NCBI GenBank assembly: GCA_023053575.1
Contig: JAKZAP010000021.1
Coordinates: 8,556,212-8,620,211 of the forward strand
Direction: 5' to 3'
Length of the DNA: 64,000 bases
Source of the DNA: Branchinecta lynchi
Taxonomy: Eukaryota > Arthropoda > Branchiopoda > Anostraca > Branchinectidae
Part shown: positions 35,701-50,700 of the stretch, one piece after another
How the letters are laid out: each line of letters opens with the position of its first letter
Numbering within the stretch: position 1 is the first letter of the stretch
The notes under the pieces: generated by a model
The model's input: the letters and a program-made list of their open reading frames with translations, nothing else
What the model was told of the DNA's origin: nothing
Database searches by the model: none
Program-made: the position numbers and the translations under genes

Positions 35701-38700
35701 TTTGGCTGAGAGCTCGGATTCCGGGATTTTTACTGACTTAGAGAAAATAACATGGGAAATAATCAACTACCAGAACGCACATGTCGAGAGCTAAGGTACC
35801 ACTAGTAACCAACTGTTTGGATGAAACGACCAACATACTAGTTTCCGTTATATTTTGTACTCCTCAGTTTTGAGGGAAATAAATTAATAAATAGATAAAT
35901 TACTCTACCACTAAGGAACACGTCACGGCGAGCATGTTCCACCCTTCCAACAATAGCAACTATTAGTTACTATTTTCGTTCCAACGACGTAAAAAGTTAC
36001 TACGCTAACGTTACAACCTTCTCGAAATAGTAACTAATAGTAACTATTTGCTTACCATGCTCGGGAGCGTAGTAAGCGTGGCAATTACGCATCTCTGTAA
36101 CGTGATTGGTCGGATTCGCCTGTGGCATGATATTCTGCTAGAAAATAGAAAAACCGTTCCAGCCTTGACGGCAAGAATCCAGAATTGTGACGTCATGCGA
36201 AGTAACTACGGTAAGTAGGGTGGAACACGCTCTGGTTAACAATTTAAACCGGGATGGGATAAATGCCAAAGTAAATGTAACGAGTATCGAAAATAATATC
36301 GTATTCCACTCAAACATGTCACAAACATAAAGCAGCTTGTACAGGGCAAATGCAGTAGGGGACAGGATGACCGGATCGTTAGCAAATCAGAAGTCGTTAT
36401 ATTTCTTACCAGCTACAAAACAAAGTCGGAATCACTTTCCAACAGTTTTCGCGCTACTTCGGAAAGGCGCCGAAATCTCGGCATCGGTTTCACGCTTTGG
36501 AAACAGATGCAGCTTTCTTGCAAAGTAATTCCAGAAAGTTAATGGAAAGCTTCGGTGGAAATTTTGAAAGTATAGAAAAAAGACGGCAAGCGCCCTTAAG
36601 GATGACTTCTTTGGAACATATAAAATGGAAGAACATGTCTAAAGTTATTTATTTTTAAAGAGGTTGGAGTTAAAATATTCTCGACGGTTTCAGCTTTCCA
36701 CGTTTATTTTTTTTATCAATTCAACGGGTAAAGCAGACAGCAATTCAAAAACCGGATTTTCACAGTTTCCGTGATGTGGTTTGCTCGCTGGAAAGTTATT
36801 CTGGAATGTCCCCAAAACCTTCCTACACAATTCGTAGGGAAGGGTGACGAAATACCACCCTGTCTTAGTAACACCATTAGTAAGGTTAAGGTTAGAGCTT
36901 AATTTACCACCCAATCTAACACAAAACTCTTTATTACGAAACCAAAAAGCCTAGAAGCCTCACATACTGAGTTGGAAATCCTCTTTCTACAAGAACCTTA
37001 ATAATCTTCTCTGCAAAAACAGGTGAACTTTCATCGGGTGTGGGGTAGGTGGGTTGGGGGGGGGCAGTACTGTACCTCGTCTCTTTCATCCAAACTGAGG
37101 GCTTTCAGTGTTTCACTCATTCTTTCTTCTGTGATCAGCTGTTTCTGAGCTGGCCTGAAAACACAGTATTTTAAATAAATGTCTGAACTGGGAACGACTT
37201 AGGATAATCATAAATTATTTATCAAAGTTTTGCTTGGTATGAAATTTCACTTAGTGGCATTGGGTACAAGTCGAGGTCTGTCGGCTCTACCCAGGCTCTC
37301 CTCTTGTCAGATTCGAAGGGTCAGATTCAGCCTGACCAATTTGTTAAATTCCCCAGTTCAACAAGAGCTGAAAGCTCATATGGCACTTGCAAGACTAGGC
37401 AAAATGTTGTCGGGAGTTTTTTGTAAAAGTACTTTTCGACTGTGCGATTCAGATGCGCACTTTAAGGGAGCCAGAGAAAAAGTATTTTATTGTACTAGGC
37501 TGTAATAATGGCTGTAATGATGCGGACCTTAAAGGCGCTGAAAACGCATCTGTAAGCAAAACCCTTGAGGCAAAAACGATAGCAGGTTCTTAGGGATCAT
37601 TGATATATACTGTTTGGTCAAAAGTAGAACCCTTGTTGCACAAATGATCATGGGTTGAGATGTATCGTTTGATAAAAAGTACTTTTCGACCTTGTGGTGA
37701 AGATGCGCACTTTAAGGGAGCTGGAACCTCATTTGTAAGCAAAAAGTTGAGGCTCATGGGGATCATGGAAATGCATATTTTGCTTAAAAGTATTTGTCTT
37801 AATTTGCGGTCATGCTCGGTACTTTAAGGAATGGTCGGACTTGGAAAGTGGCGAGTACCTTTACTGGCGATCATCGGAATTCCAGACTCTCCCTTAAACT
37901 CCCCCCCACAGTTGCCTGAGCCAATCCGGTTCTGTAAATGATTTATCCGGAGCATCTGTTAGTTATTCCCACAAAGATCCATCTCAATCTCTCCAGTTTA
38001 AGCCGGTCCCGTATCCCCCCCCCCCCCCAGTTGTTGTCGGATCCGGTCCGGACATAAAAAAAATCACCAGAGACATATCCTCTGTTCAATTACAAAATTT
38101 CACTCAAATCCGACAACCTGTTCCAAAGTTACGCATGACTCAATATTCCGGATTCCCCCTTCCTCTACTCCCCCACGACTATCGGATCGAGTAAATTTTT
38201 CTTTACAAGTCAGTTTGATCGGGTCCGAGATACACCTCCCAAGTTTCGGCGTGAAAATCCCCAGAACCGCCACGACCGGAATTCCGGAAACACCCCTCCA
38301 CCCTCCTCCCCCGAAGTGTCCGGATCCAGTCCAAATTTGTAAACGATTTATCCGGAGCAGATGCTTGTTATTCCCAGCAAGTTTCACTCCGAGCCCTTCA
38401 TTCTAACCGTTTCTCGGGATTTGCGGTCTCCCCCCACCCAACTCCCCCATAGCTGTCGAATCCAGTTCGGGTTTCAAATGGAACATCAGAGATATGTCAT
38501 TTATTCAGGTTTTAAGTTTCATTTCAATCCGATCACCCGTTCGAAAGTCACACACCACTCAATTTTCGGATTCCCCCACCCTCCACTCCCCCCCAGATTG
38601 TCGGATCGGAAAACCGATTATTTCCAGGTTGGTTTGGTCGGGTCTTGATACACCTGTCAAGTTTCATCGTCCTAGCACCCCCTAATCTATATCAACCCCT

Positions 38701-41700
38701 ACTAAGGTTCAACAACATATTATACCAACCCCTTCGACCTTCGATTGCTCTAGCTCTTTCCGAACGAATTAAAGCAAAGAATGACTCCTCCAAGGGCAGA
38801 GATATAGAGAGATTCCACCATACCCGACGAAAACGGACGGGATCGTAACGAAAAAATGTAACATTAGGAAGTATTGGACTTTCAAATTTGAAATTAAATT
38901 ATCGGCGTTTTATCATCTTGCTTAGCCAGGAACTTGCTGGAAATGTTAATTGGGCTATTCCTAACCGTATATTTCTATTTTTGCCAAAGAGTTTCCATGG
39001 AAGTAAGAGTTTGAAGGCGTCAAAGTTTGTAAAGAAAGACGGAGTCTCGTCGTATTGGTCAATTATGACAAATTTTCTTAAATCTGCGTCATTGTCGACC
39101 AATAGGATTCGAGACTCCCTTTTTGTGTTCAAACTTTGAAGACTTCAAGCTCTTACTTCCATGGAAACTCTTTTGCGAAATAGAACTATACGGTTAAGGA
39201 ATAGCCCAATTAACATTTCCAGCAAGTCCCTGACTCAGAATGATGATAAGACGCCGACAATATAATTTCAAAGTTGAAAGTCCTATACCTCGCAATGTTA
39301 AATTTTTTGTTATGACCCCGGGATGATGGAGTAGCAATATCCGTTTTCATCGGGTAGGGTGCAATCTCTCTATACTAGTGCGAAGAAAGAATGACTCATC
39401 CACGTGCAGAGCTGTACCAGTATGAAGAAAGGGGTAGGGGTTTGACAAAAACTAGAAAAAGTGTTTCAAGAGATTTCGGGTGTCCCCCTCGAGCCCCCTC
39501 CCCCAGTTATGGGATCCGATCAGAATTTGACAATGAAACATCCACGACGCTTGTTCTTGATACCTGCCAAGTCTAATGCACGCCCGATTATCCGTTCCAA
39601 AGTTATGAATGTCACTAATTTCCGGATTCCCCATCTTGCCACTCCCCCATTGATGGTCGGATCGGGGAAGTGATAATTTCCAAGTTAGGGTCCCTGATTT
39701 GCCTGCCAAGTTTAATCATCCTAGGTCATGTGGACGTGCCCAAACTAGCAAAATGCGGACAGACCGACAGACAGACAGACATTACGATCGCTATATGGCA
39801 CTTGAGTAAGCTCAAGTGCCAGCGTAACCCTTGCGTGTTATTCTGTGTTCTTGAACCACTGTTGGCGACCCTGCATATCCCTGGCCACTGACTAAAGATG
39901 AACGACCCACTTGGAACCCAAGCACAGCCATCACCCAGCATGGACGGTAAAAGGGGCCCTATGACGAAACCCAGTATAGACCGTGACGGAGTACCGTCAC
40001 GGACATCGTTGCCACCCGAACAGAAACCCGAACCACAGCCACCCCTCAACAACAACACCAAGGAAGAATCAGTATCAAACTGCTCGATGTATTCAGTTGG
40101 AAGCCCAAGAAGCCAACCGCCAAGCCCCTCTTACTTTCCCACAAATGGTGCAACATCCGAAAACCTGTCGGCCGCTGCTGACAGTGATGGATTCCAACGC
40201 GTTGTCGCGTACTATAGAGGAAGAGATAGAAAACGAACTCGCCTAAAACGATGCCTGGAGGAGCACCAAGCAACGAGATGCCAAGAGCCTACCCAACCAT
40301 CATGTGTGTTAGATACACACCCAAGGATAAAGACGGCACATTTGCAGTCAAAGATGTTGAGAAAATCAGGATGTCCCTTTTCCAATCTCTCAAAACTCTG
40401 TTTCAAGTCGATGTCCCAAGAGCAGGACAACTTGATGTCTTCTTCCAGCAGATTGTCATCCTGCAAACAGCCCTCGCCGTATCGACTGTAGCCGGACCTG
40501 AAGCGAAAGCATCCCAGTGTATACGCTGTAAAACAGCTGAAAAACCATAAGTCTCCTGGTCCTGATTCTATCCCATCCGAAATCTTCAAAGCTGGGGTTC
40601 CGGGACTCATAAAAAGCTCCACAGCCTCTTCAGTACGATCTGGGAAAAGCAGGTATTCCCCCAGGATTGGAAAGACTCCGTCATCATTCCGATCTTCAAG
40701 AAAGGAGAAAGAACATCTTGCAAGAACTACCGCGGCATCTCCCTGATCAGCATAGCCGCAAAGATATTCTCTATAATTCTCCACAACCGATTCAGGACAT
40801 AGAGGAACGCGAGAACTAGGCCCAACAAGGCAGGCTTCCGGCCAGGGATGGGCTGTGTTGACCAACTCTTCACTCTTCGACAAATCCTGGAACATCGAGA
40901 CAAGCACCAACAAATCTCTGTGGCGGAATTAATCGACTTCATCACTGCCTTCGACTCAGTGGTGCAGGACGGAATCTGGAGAGCTATGACTGATGACGGC
41001 ATACATGACAGAATCGTCCGTCTCATCAAGCATACTACCAGCATACTAGGGCCCGAATCCAGATCGGCGGAGAACTGTCATCACTCTTTGATATTGACTA
41101 TGGCGTACGTCAGGGCTGCGTATTATCGCCCACGCTCTTCAACTTCGTAATCGACTGGATTATGAGAAGGGCTATGTAGAACCATGCGGGCATCGAAGTC
41201 AGCCCCGAGTTCTCCGTGACTAACCTCGATTACGCTGATGACATCGGTTTGCTCTCAGACTCAGCAGCCCAGGCCCAAAAGGATGCTGATGATGTATCAA
41301 AGGAGGCGGAACCACTGGGGCTCAGAATCAGCTCCGAAAAAACAAAGTACATTTCCAACGAACCGTCGGATTTAGGCATCAAGCTGACCCAATGTCCCAT
41401 AGAGAAGGTTGACAAGTTCAAATACCTTGGCTCACTCATCGACGTGACAGGAAGCAGCAGCGAGGAAATCCTGGCCCGAATATCAGCTGCTAACGGCGTT
41501 TTCGCTCAGCTAAAAAAGTGTCTATGGAATCGTAGAGGCATCAGTCGAAACACAAAGGTTACGAAGGTTACGTTTACGAAGCCATGGTCAGATCCACCCT
41601 TCTTTACGGGTCGGAAACATGGCCAATACAAGTTGCCGAGGCCCAATCTCTTAATGTGTTCTACCATGGATGCCTCCGAAAAATCTTGGGAGTGACACTC

Positions 41701-44700
41701 CGAGACCGTCTCAGCAACAACGAAATAAGAAGACGGTCCTCCCAAAAATACGATGCAGCCTCACTAGCGAAGAAACGCCGATTGTCCTGGTTCGGCCACG
41801 TGAGCAGAAGAGAAGACTCCACCCTGGCGAAGAAAGCTCTGCTCGCCACCCCGATGCCCGGTTGGAAGAAAATCCGGGGAGGTCAGCGTCAAACGTGGCT
41901 GAGCACCCTCAAGGAAGACCTCGAGCCCATCGGAGGCTTCCGCCAGCATGGAAGGAGATGGGATCCTACTGGCTTCAAATATTGATGCCATTCACAGAAG
42001 ACCGAGATTCATGGCATACCTTGGTCCGTCAGCTGCTGTCGCCAGGGAGAGCTGCACAGCTTGCGTCCTGACACAAGTACAAGTATAAGTACAGTGTATA
42101 CGAAAAACTGAAGTGAAGCTGGAGGTCTACAATGTCCCAACCGAACTTGAAATTAACGATGTGGAAGAAGGCCTGATGGTGGAAATACCGAAGTGCGTCG
42201 AAGCGACTAGCTTGCCCTTCTCCCTCATCTCAGCACAGCTCAAAAGCACTTCAGCACCGAAGACAACAACAAAACCAGGCTAGACACAAGAACATGCCCA
42301 GCAAAAGCAGTCAACCCCCAAACCACAGCAAGAAACCAAACTATCCCAACTGTTGCACCCCTCCAGTGGAGAGGATGGGCAAAACCAACACCGACACCTG
42401 AAGCAAGACCTACTAGACCTACTCCAACAGAATCTACCACCAGACTGTCACCATTCACAACCAAGAGGCCACAAACCCACCATTCAGCTTCATCAGCTCC
42501 GCTGCACCCCCAGCACCAGCCACAGACCAAGGGATCAGGGCCTTCACTAAATTCTGTATCATCAAAGAAAATGTGCATCTATCAAACCTGACCGCTAAAG
42601 ACAAAACGACACTCGTAAGTGCAGTAGCCAAAAACTACTTCGACCCCATTATCCTTGAAGAAGCCAACATCGACCTTGCCCAGCTACTGCTAGCGAACCA
42701 CATTCTGCAATCCGATGCAAACTGAACTAGGTCAAAATCAAACAACTCAACAAAGAAGAAAAACTTGACGATCCTACAATGGAACTGCAACACATTAACC
42801 AACCGAAAAATTGAAGAAACTATTCACTGTTCAAAGACAATTACACCATATATCATCTGCATCCAAGAAACAAATTTTGACGACAGAAAGAAGTTCAAGT
42901 TCCCGGGATTCAAGATATTCAGGAAAGATAGGTCGACGGGTAGAAGAGGAGGTGGTGTTTGCACTCTAATTTGGAATTGCAATAAATGCATTGGAGTCCC
43001 CCTACCAAATTTCTGGAATGAAGTGGACGCAGTGGGAATAAAATTATGGCAAGAAGATAACAGAACACTCACTGTTGTTAACATTTACAACCCTAATGGC
43101 CAAAACGACGCCCAGGACCTCCTTAACAACGTGACTAATATGGCAGAGAAAGACACTACCATTGTCATTGGTGACTTCAACGCCCACATCCCAACGTGGG
43201 GCTCTAGCAAAACAAACAAAGCTGGCAAACTCCTTGAAAAGACAATCCAACAACATCCAACGCTAGCGCTAATCACTCCACCAAACCTATTTACCCACTA
43301 CAATGTGAAAACAAACAAGTTCTCACCCATCGACCTACAGCTCGCCTCAACCACCATCTCTAACAATTTCACCATATGAAGATATGACAAACTACTGTCT
43401 GAACATTTTGGGATTGTCATAGAAGTAGGAGCTCCAGTTGTTGAAGAAATAGCAGAGCCGAGATTCAACAACAAGAAGGCAAATGGGACTGCATACGCGG
43501 ACCAGCTGGAGCTCACCGACTTTTCACCATCCCTTCGGGAAGAAGATCGAAATAAATGCGCAGACTACGTCACTGATGCCCTCCTAAAAACAGCGACTGC
43601 GAACATTCCTAAAACTACAAATAAAGCATTTGTGGGTACTGATACAAGAAAAACAAAAGCCTGCTCCTCGAAGGAAATAAGGACAAAGCCGATGCATTTG
43701 CCGACATGTATGAAGAAAAACTAAAGTTAGGCAGCAACGCTAATAATGGTGAAGGACAAACAACCAACCAAGCACACGAAGCACCAGCTGAAACTACACA
43801 TACGACAAGAGTAAGCTACAACGAACTCCTCCAGCCTTTCACCCCACACAAACTATCATGGGCAATATCGCGAACTATCAATGCAACGAAAATGCTGCGC
43901 CCGACGTAGAAGAAATCCACCACACATGGATAACCAATGCTGGTGGCAACTTCATGAAAGCCCGTCTAGATTGTTACAACAAATGTCTTGCCAAATCCAC
44001 TTTCCCTGGCAGATGGAAACTATCTATCTGCACCCCTGTTCCCAAACCGAACAAACCTATGGACTAACTTGGATCCCACCGCCCTATCATGATAGCCCCA
44101 ACCTTAGGAAAAATCCTAGAAAGAATGGTAAACAACAGGCTAGTGTGGTTCAGTTAAAAGAACGGGCTCATCCCAAAGGAGCAAACTGGATTCCGCAAAT
44201 ATCACTCCCGTATTGATACCCTGTACCGTGTAGTAAGCGACACGAGAATTGCAATGCAACAAGGCATCATAGTGCTAGCTGCCCTTATCGACTCTGAATC
44301 GGCACATGACAACGTCCAAATTAACAAACTATACCAAACTTTCGGCGATTGCTATCCCCAGGCAAATAGTTGACTTCATCAGGAGCTTTCTGGAGGGAAG
44401 GAGAATTACTTTACAGTTAAAATAAACAGCGGATATTCGACAAGCAGAATCACAGAAAAGAGCCTTCCACAGGGGACTGTCTTAAGCTGAGTCCTGTTCG
44501 CCCTATATATGTCAGACATGAAGGTAAGCGGCGAAAAAGCCGAGTTTGCAGATGATTATACGCTATGGGCGAAAGGAAAGAGACTGGAAGAAGCCCAAAG
44601 CAAATTACAGAGAGCAATCAACGAAATTGGTGCGTTCTCACGCGAAGCTGAAATTCCAGTAGCAGCCTCCAAGACCGTCATCATGGCTTTTCACAGACGA

Positions 44701-47700
44701 AGAAAACTAGATCCACCATGCCTGTTACTGGAAGGAACTAGTCTACCAGTCGCAAAATCAGCAAGGCTACTCGGGATCGTCCTGGACCAGAAGCTATCCT
44801 TCAAACATCACATCGAAGAAACCACGAACAAATTTTTCAGAAGATTCACCACGATGCAACGGCTAACGGGAACCAAATGGGGCTGCTCAGACAAAATACT
44901 CATTCTCTTTTACAAGTAGTATATCAGAGCAAAACTGGATTACGGTATTATCGTCAATGGCTCGTGAAGCCAGCAGCTAACGGGACAACTGGAAACCCTC
45001 CAGAACACGGCACTATGACTTGCGTTGGGTCAAACGACCAAAACTTCATTCCTACACGCCGAAGCTGGAGTCTCTCCAAAGAAAATACGAAGAAAAACCC
45101 CACTCGTCCGCTACTTCACGAAAATTGAATAAACCCCACATCACGTCACACACGAGCTGTTGCGGAAGCGAACTGACTGCGGTATCCTTCGGGAACTCGA
45201 CGAGTATAGACTCGCAGGAAGTGACACAGTACAAATAGAGAAACACCTCTTGACCGATAAAGTAGAACCAACCCCACCATGGAAGGAGTACCACCCAGCC
45301 ATCAACACCAAATTCCTAGACACCCAGAGGTCACAGACCAGCACCCATCAGGCAAAGCTTCCGTTCGAAAAGCTCGAGAAAAAACTCTACGCAGGACACC
45401 ATCAAATTTTCGTAGACAGATCACTGACGAAGGACGGCTGTGGCTGTGGGGTCTACATTAAAGACACGAACTTGATGGCCACAGGCCAAATCCGTTCTGC
45501 ATCGTCTCAGCCGCGATTAACGCCGTCGCTCTAGCCTTTGCGACTGTGATAAAATGCAGCCCGCAACACAGAAGCATCGTTATATTCTCGGATTCACTGT
45601 CGGCGCTCTTACTCTTGAAACGAAGAGACTACCGCTGCACCGACACTGACTTGTACAAACTTGGCAACCCCATTACGCATAATCTACGAAGCAGGAGCAG
45701 AAATAACACTGCAATACGTACCCAGCCACTTGGACATTGACGGAAATAAAAAAGCAGACGAAGCAGCAAAAAAAGCCACCTGCCTAACCATAACATCAAG
45801 AAGGCCAATGAACCTGAGAGACGGCAGCCGAACAAGGACGAAAGCTATTCAGCTACTAAGGAAAGACCCCAAATTCTCCTCCTTCGTGGACAAAAAGTAT
45901 AGCAAGATGTACCACAGAATAAGAGCGAACGCCTGCAACTTCAACCACGCAGCATACCGCTTCAAACCAAAATTACCAGATGGATCATTGGCGAAGTCCC
46001 AATTATGCAGATTCTGCCACAAGGAAGACGAAACACTAGACCAGTGGTTCCCAACCGGCGGTATGCGTACCCAAAGGGGTACGCGAGACTCTTGCAAAGG
46101 GTACGCGAAGGTACCAAGATCTGTTTAATCTGTACTTTCAAAATATCGCCTCACTCATTCTTGATTGCCGGAAGCCTAATATTTACCAGCAGAGGCATCA
46201 CTAGCCAAACAGTTTTTTGGGGGCAAGATATTTTTACCGAGTGGCTGGAAATTTTTACGCACTGTTTTACGAAAAAGTTGGCTAAAATTGCGGCGCTTCG
46301 CGCCGTCCAGTTTCTTTTTACCGACTGGTCGACGACTTAGGTGGAGGGTTGTCTCCAGCCCATGCGTGACGCCTCTGAATACAAGCATTAGTGAAATTCA
46401 AGAAATAATATTGATTCCAGAACAGCTGGCCTACTGCTGTTAAATCCGTTCCTGCGTCAAACAATATTGTTCAAAAAGAAGCGAAGGCATTGCAAGTAAT
46501 ATTGTCATTCAGGTCTAGAACAAAATTAACGAAAATGTCTGCGATGCAGCTTGATAAAAACACCGATTTGCGGGATGTATGACATGAAGCTCAGCCGATG
46601 ACAGTATTTGTCTGTTATCGAGATTCTGACATAAGAGGAAGTATTATGTTTTGCGAAAACCTCCAGTACCGAGGACAGCATGAAAAAAAACTATTCGTGT
46701 GCCTGTTATTTGTCAGTTTGCAGTGACAGGGTAGAACTTATGACTGAATTCAAAATCTATTTAGTGAAAACGTGATGTCAAGCTCCGGTAGAAATGTAAA
46801 AAATGTCTAAGAAATGTTGCCTGTAAAAAGGTTACCGTTGACACCGAGCCGAGATTTGACAATTTATTTGCTACAACGCAGGCTCAAATGTCTCATTGAT
46901 TTTGTATATATTTCTACACGTGTCTGCCTTTTCATTTATGACATAAATATCTCCTTTTTCACATTCTGAAAATGGGGGTACGCAACCTTGTCGAGCCTTA
47001 TGAGGGGTACGCGGTACGGAAAAGGTTGGGAACCACTGCACTAGACCACCTGATATTTGGATATAGAAGCAGAACTGTCAGGAACCACCAAGAAAGCGTT
47101 AAGAGTGCTTTCCTCAGTGCTAAACTTAACCCCTCAACAACCACCCTCTCCAAAGCATCACTCTCTGAAGACGAAGAGCGCCACATATTTTCTGCAATGA
47201 TCAAATTTCTGACCACCCTCGAGATCAGCGAAGCAGTAGAGAAGAGGACGTAACGACTCCAAGAACCGACAACTAGGCGGCAACACTGCTTGAATGACCA
47301 AAGAAGAAGAAGAGGCCGGAGTGGAGCATTTGGTGTCCGAAGCGGTCCATACTACTGAAGAAGGGTCATAAACTTTGTCTATGAGGATTTGTATCGCTCT
47401 GGCTAATGAACAGGTACAGAAAGACGCCAAGGGTTGCAGGAGGTCAAAACATCACTCTAAGTAGGGTTCTTGAAAGTAAGCTCGTGGATAAACTCCGTAA
47501 CCTTGATCCTCGGAAAGCATCCTACCCGAGTGAGATTCCTACTGAGCTTATCGTGGAATGTGCGAGTGAGCTTAGCCCTGTTTTAACCGCTTGTTTCAAT
47601 CAGTGTTTTATTGATGGCGTTTTTCCGGAATGTTTTAAGAGCGCTTATGTCACGCCCATACCTAAAGGGAAAAAACCGCAATCTGTAAATGACCTTCGAC

Positions 47701-50700
47701 CGATCTCAAAAACGCCTATTTTGTCAAAGGTTTTAGAAAGTTTTATTTTTGAGTTATTGTGGGAGGATATTGAGCCTAACATTGACCCTCGCCAATTCGG
47801 TTTTCGTCCAGACCATAGTACTACACACTATCTGATCCGATTACTTAATGAAGTGCATAAGCATCTCGAAGTCGATGATGCTTATGCCGAAATTATACTA
47901 AGCGACATAGTCAAGGCCTTTGACAGTCTTGACCACGAAATCACCTTACAAGAAGCTAGAACTATGGGCGCTCGACAATTTTTAATCCGGATGATAGCTA
48001 GCTTCTTAACGGGTCGGCAACAGTGCGTTATGTTGGATAAAGATCGGGTTTCGTCCTTTCTCCAAATATTTTGCGGCGCGCCTCAGGGGACGAAGCTTGG
48101 ACCAATTCTTTTTCTTATAGTTTTTAATCGAGTTTTAAAAAGTCTGTTGAATCGTTATAAGTTCGCTGACGACCTGTCCAGTCTCGCGCTACGAATTTTA
48201 TCGTCACAGTCGACCCAGCCTCCACTCTCACAGATATTTTCTACACTGACGCGTGACCTTGATGATGTTAAGTTAACAGTAAGCCTACCTAAAAGTGTTG
48301 TAATGAGAGTGTCGTTTTTAAAGCGTGAATTGCCACCTGTTGAAGATATCGGCCTCACTGTTCAGGACAAGGTTAAAATCCTTGGCGTTACAGTTGAGAG
48401 CGACCTGAAATGGCAATCCCACGTCATGGCCATAGTTCAGAAATGCGCTCTGTTATTACGGTCGTTTGCCACGTTACGTCGATTCGCGATTCCTCCCAAG
48501 CAACTGAGGTCTATTTTCTGCACTTACATTAGGCCAAATGCGGAATACGCTTGTCCGGTGTGGCACCCTGGCCTCACCTCGACTCTGAGTGATAAGCTCG
48601 AGGGTATCCAAAAGCGAGCGTGCAAAATCATTTTAGGGGCCCAGTATGTTTCATATGAAGATAGTCTTAGTGTATTATGTCTACCGACCCTTAAAGAAAG
48701 AAGACATGCCCTGACGATGAAATTTGGGTTCAAATGTCTGTCGTCTGAAACTCACAGAGATATTTTGCCTGAATATGTGTCAGATTTACGACCGAAGTCC
48801 TGTACTAGGCAGTTTACACGGTCAATCGGTCTTCAAAAGCTAAGCCTGCCACCTGTAAATTCGACTGACCGGTACTTGTCTTCATTTGTACCTTATTTTG
48901 TACGTAACTTTAATTCCTGAGGCTGTTTTTTTTTTTTTTTTAAGTGTGTTGAAAATAAGTATATTAACATGTAATTGACTATCCGAAGCTAGCGTGTTTC
49001 TTATGCTATTATGGAGAATAAAGGAATTATTATTATTAAAAAAACTTTTAAATAAATTTAATGTTGATCCCTTTCTAGCTAAGATAGTGGCAAATTTAAG
49101 AACTCAGCGAACAAAATACAAAGGGGTGTTTTCAGATAGTTTACCAATTTTCTGCGGAGTCCCTCAGGGGACACTTTTGGTTCCTTTATTGTTTTTAGTA
49201 ATGATTAACGAGCTTGCAACGTCTTTTCCTGATCGTTGGAAATATGTCGATGACTTGTCTACTTTGGATGTCTGCCCTAAGAATTTGAAAAGTTCCGCGA
49301 AAGTTATAATTGATGAAATATGCGGTGAGGCGGCAGCGGTTTGTATGTTCGTGAATATGGAAAAATCGGTTGTCCTAGCTTTTTATTTTTTAAAAAGCCA
49401 ACCTCAGTTTTTTCCACCCCTATCCCAAACCCAACTAGCTGATGAAATTAAACTTCTTGGTGTTTACTTAACAACAGATCTAAAGTGGAAAAAACAAACA
49501 GATTCGATACTGAAAAGAGGGAACATGGCCATCCTTTCCCGTAAGTTACTTTCTCGCTTTGGCATTCGAACTGAACATCTCCTTAAATTTATTTTTCGTT
49601 TATCCGTCCTACTGTTGACCTGTTTGGCATTCTGGGCTTACTCGCGACCAGTCCGACTCGCTTGAAAGAATCCAATACAGAGCACTACTCGTTGCATCTA
49701 AACCTCCTAAAGGCCCTTATCAACCTTTTAAAAACTTTCAATCTTACTACATTAGTGAGAAAAATTATCGGTAAATTTTGGTCCAAAAAATCTTAAACAC
49801 CCAATCCTTCGTAACATCCTCCCCCCTGATTTTGAAACCGAACGGCCAAGACCTCCAAGACTAGTTGCTAACCCAATTCCAAAACTGCAACCTGTCAAAT
49901 GAACCCAGGTAAGATACAGTAACAGCTCTGTTCCGGCATTTGTTACAACTGTTTAACGCTTCATCCACCATTAAAGAGCCCACATGATTTTATGTTGTTT
50001 TTTAAGCACATGTGTTTGACCGTTTAGTAGAGTGTAAATAACGCAAACCGAAATAGCAGTTGACTCGGCAGTTTATGCTTGCATTTTCTTGTTTATATAT
50101 ATAGATGTGTATTTATATGTTGATGTTGGAATCAGTTAGTCGGCACTCGCCGGGAGAAGATTCTTAATGAATAAACGATTTGAAATTTGAATTTTAATGA
50201 CAGTAAAACAAACGGCGTGTCTGATCGACTCTCTAAAAAAGGCCGGCAATAGATCAGGGGGTCCTTAAAACTGCCATGTTATAATGTTTCTTTGGGGACT
50301 TGATGAGAATCAGAAGTATGAGAACAGGACCAGTGCGTGTCAAAAAAAGAAAAAGACCTCTTTCAATAGAAACCTTTACCAATTACAAGCTAGATAAATG
50401 ACCAGAGCAAATAAACTGAGTTGAAACTCGAAATGAAGTGATACATACCCTCGGAATGCTGTATCAACCCGTCTCTTTGTAGGTCGTCCAACTGTGGCAT
50501 AAGAGTCATGACTAGACAGTGTATGAGTAAGGATGTCCTCACCACTACCGGTGAACCTGGAACAAGAATGCTTACCTGGTTAATACAAATAATGATTTTA
50601 TTTTTAATCTGCCAAGATTTAGACAACTAAAAGACGAATAACCTGAGAACAAACACTAGGCCTACTACAAAACAAACTAAAAATCTACTAGACATCAGCA

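Larger units (their letters stand above)
39824..47400 (+). mobile_element. I-like LINE with RNase H domain, nested by two later elements
   Basis: Order: 5' UTR, ORF1 start (39898), an RTE-like LINE insertion, ORF1 end (about 42100-42725), ORF2 with endonuclease (42765-43379), RT (about 43860-44920), RNase H (about 45380-45790), a C-terminal CCH-like motif interrupted by a hAT copy, and a 3' UTR to about 47400. Several frameshifts and stops make it inactive. It lies in intron 2 of the CCDC117-like gene, antisense to it. A second 3' end of this family is at 30740-30990. Confidence 0.8.

Noticed and set aside
42240..42578. 112-codon minus-strand frame rich in Gly and Val
   Set aside because: Antisense of the proline/glutamine-rich LINE ORF1 region; composition artefact.
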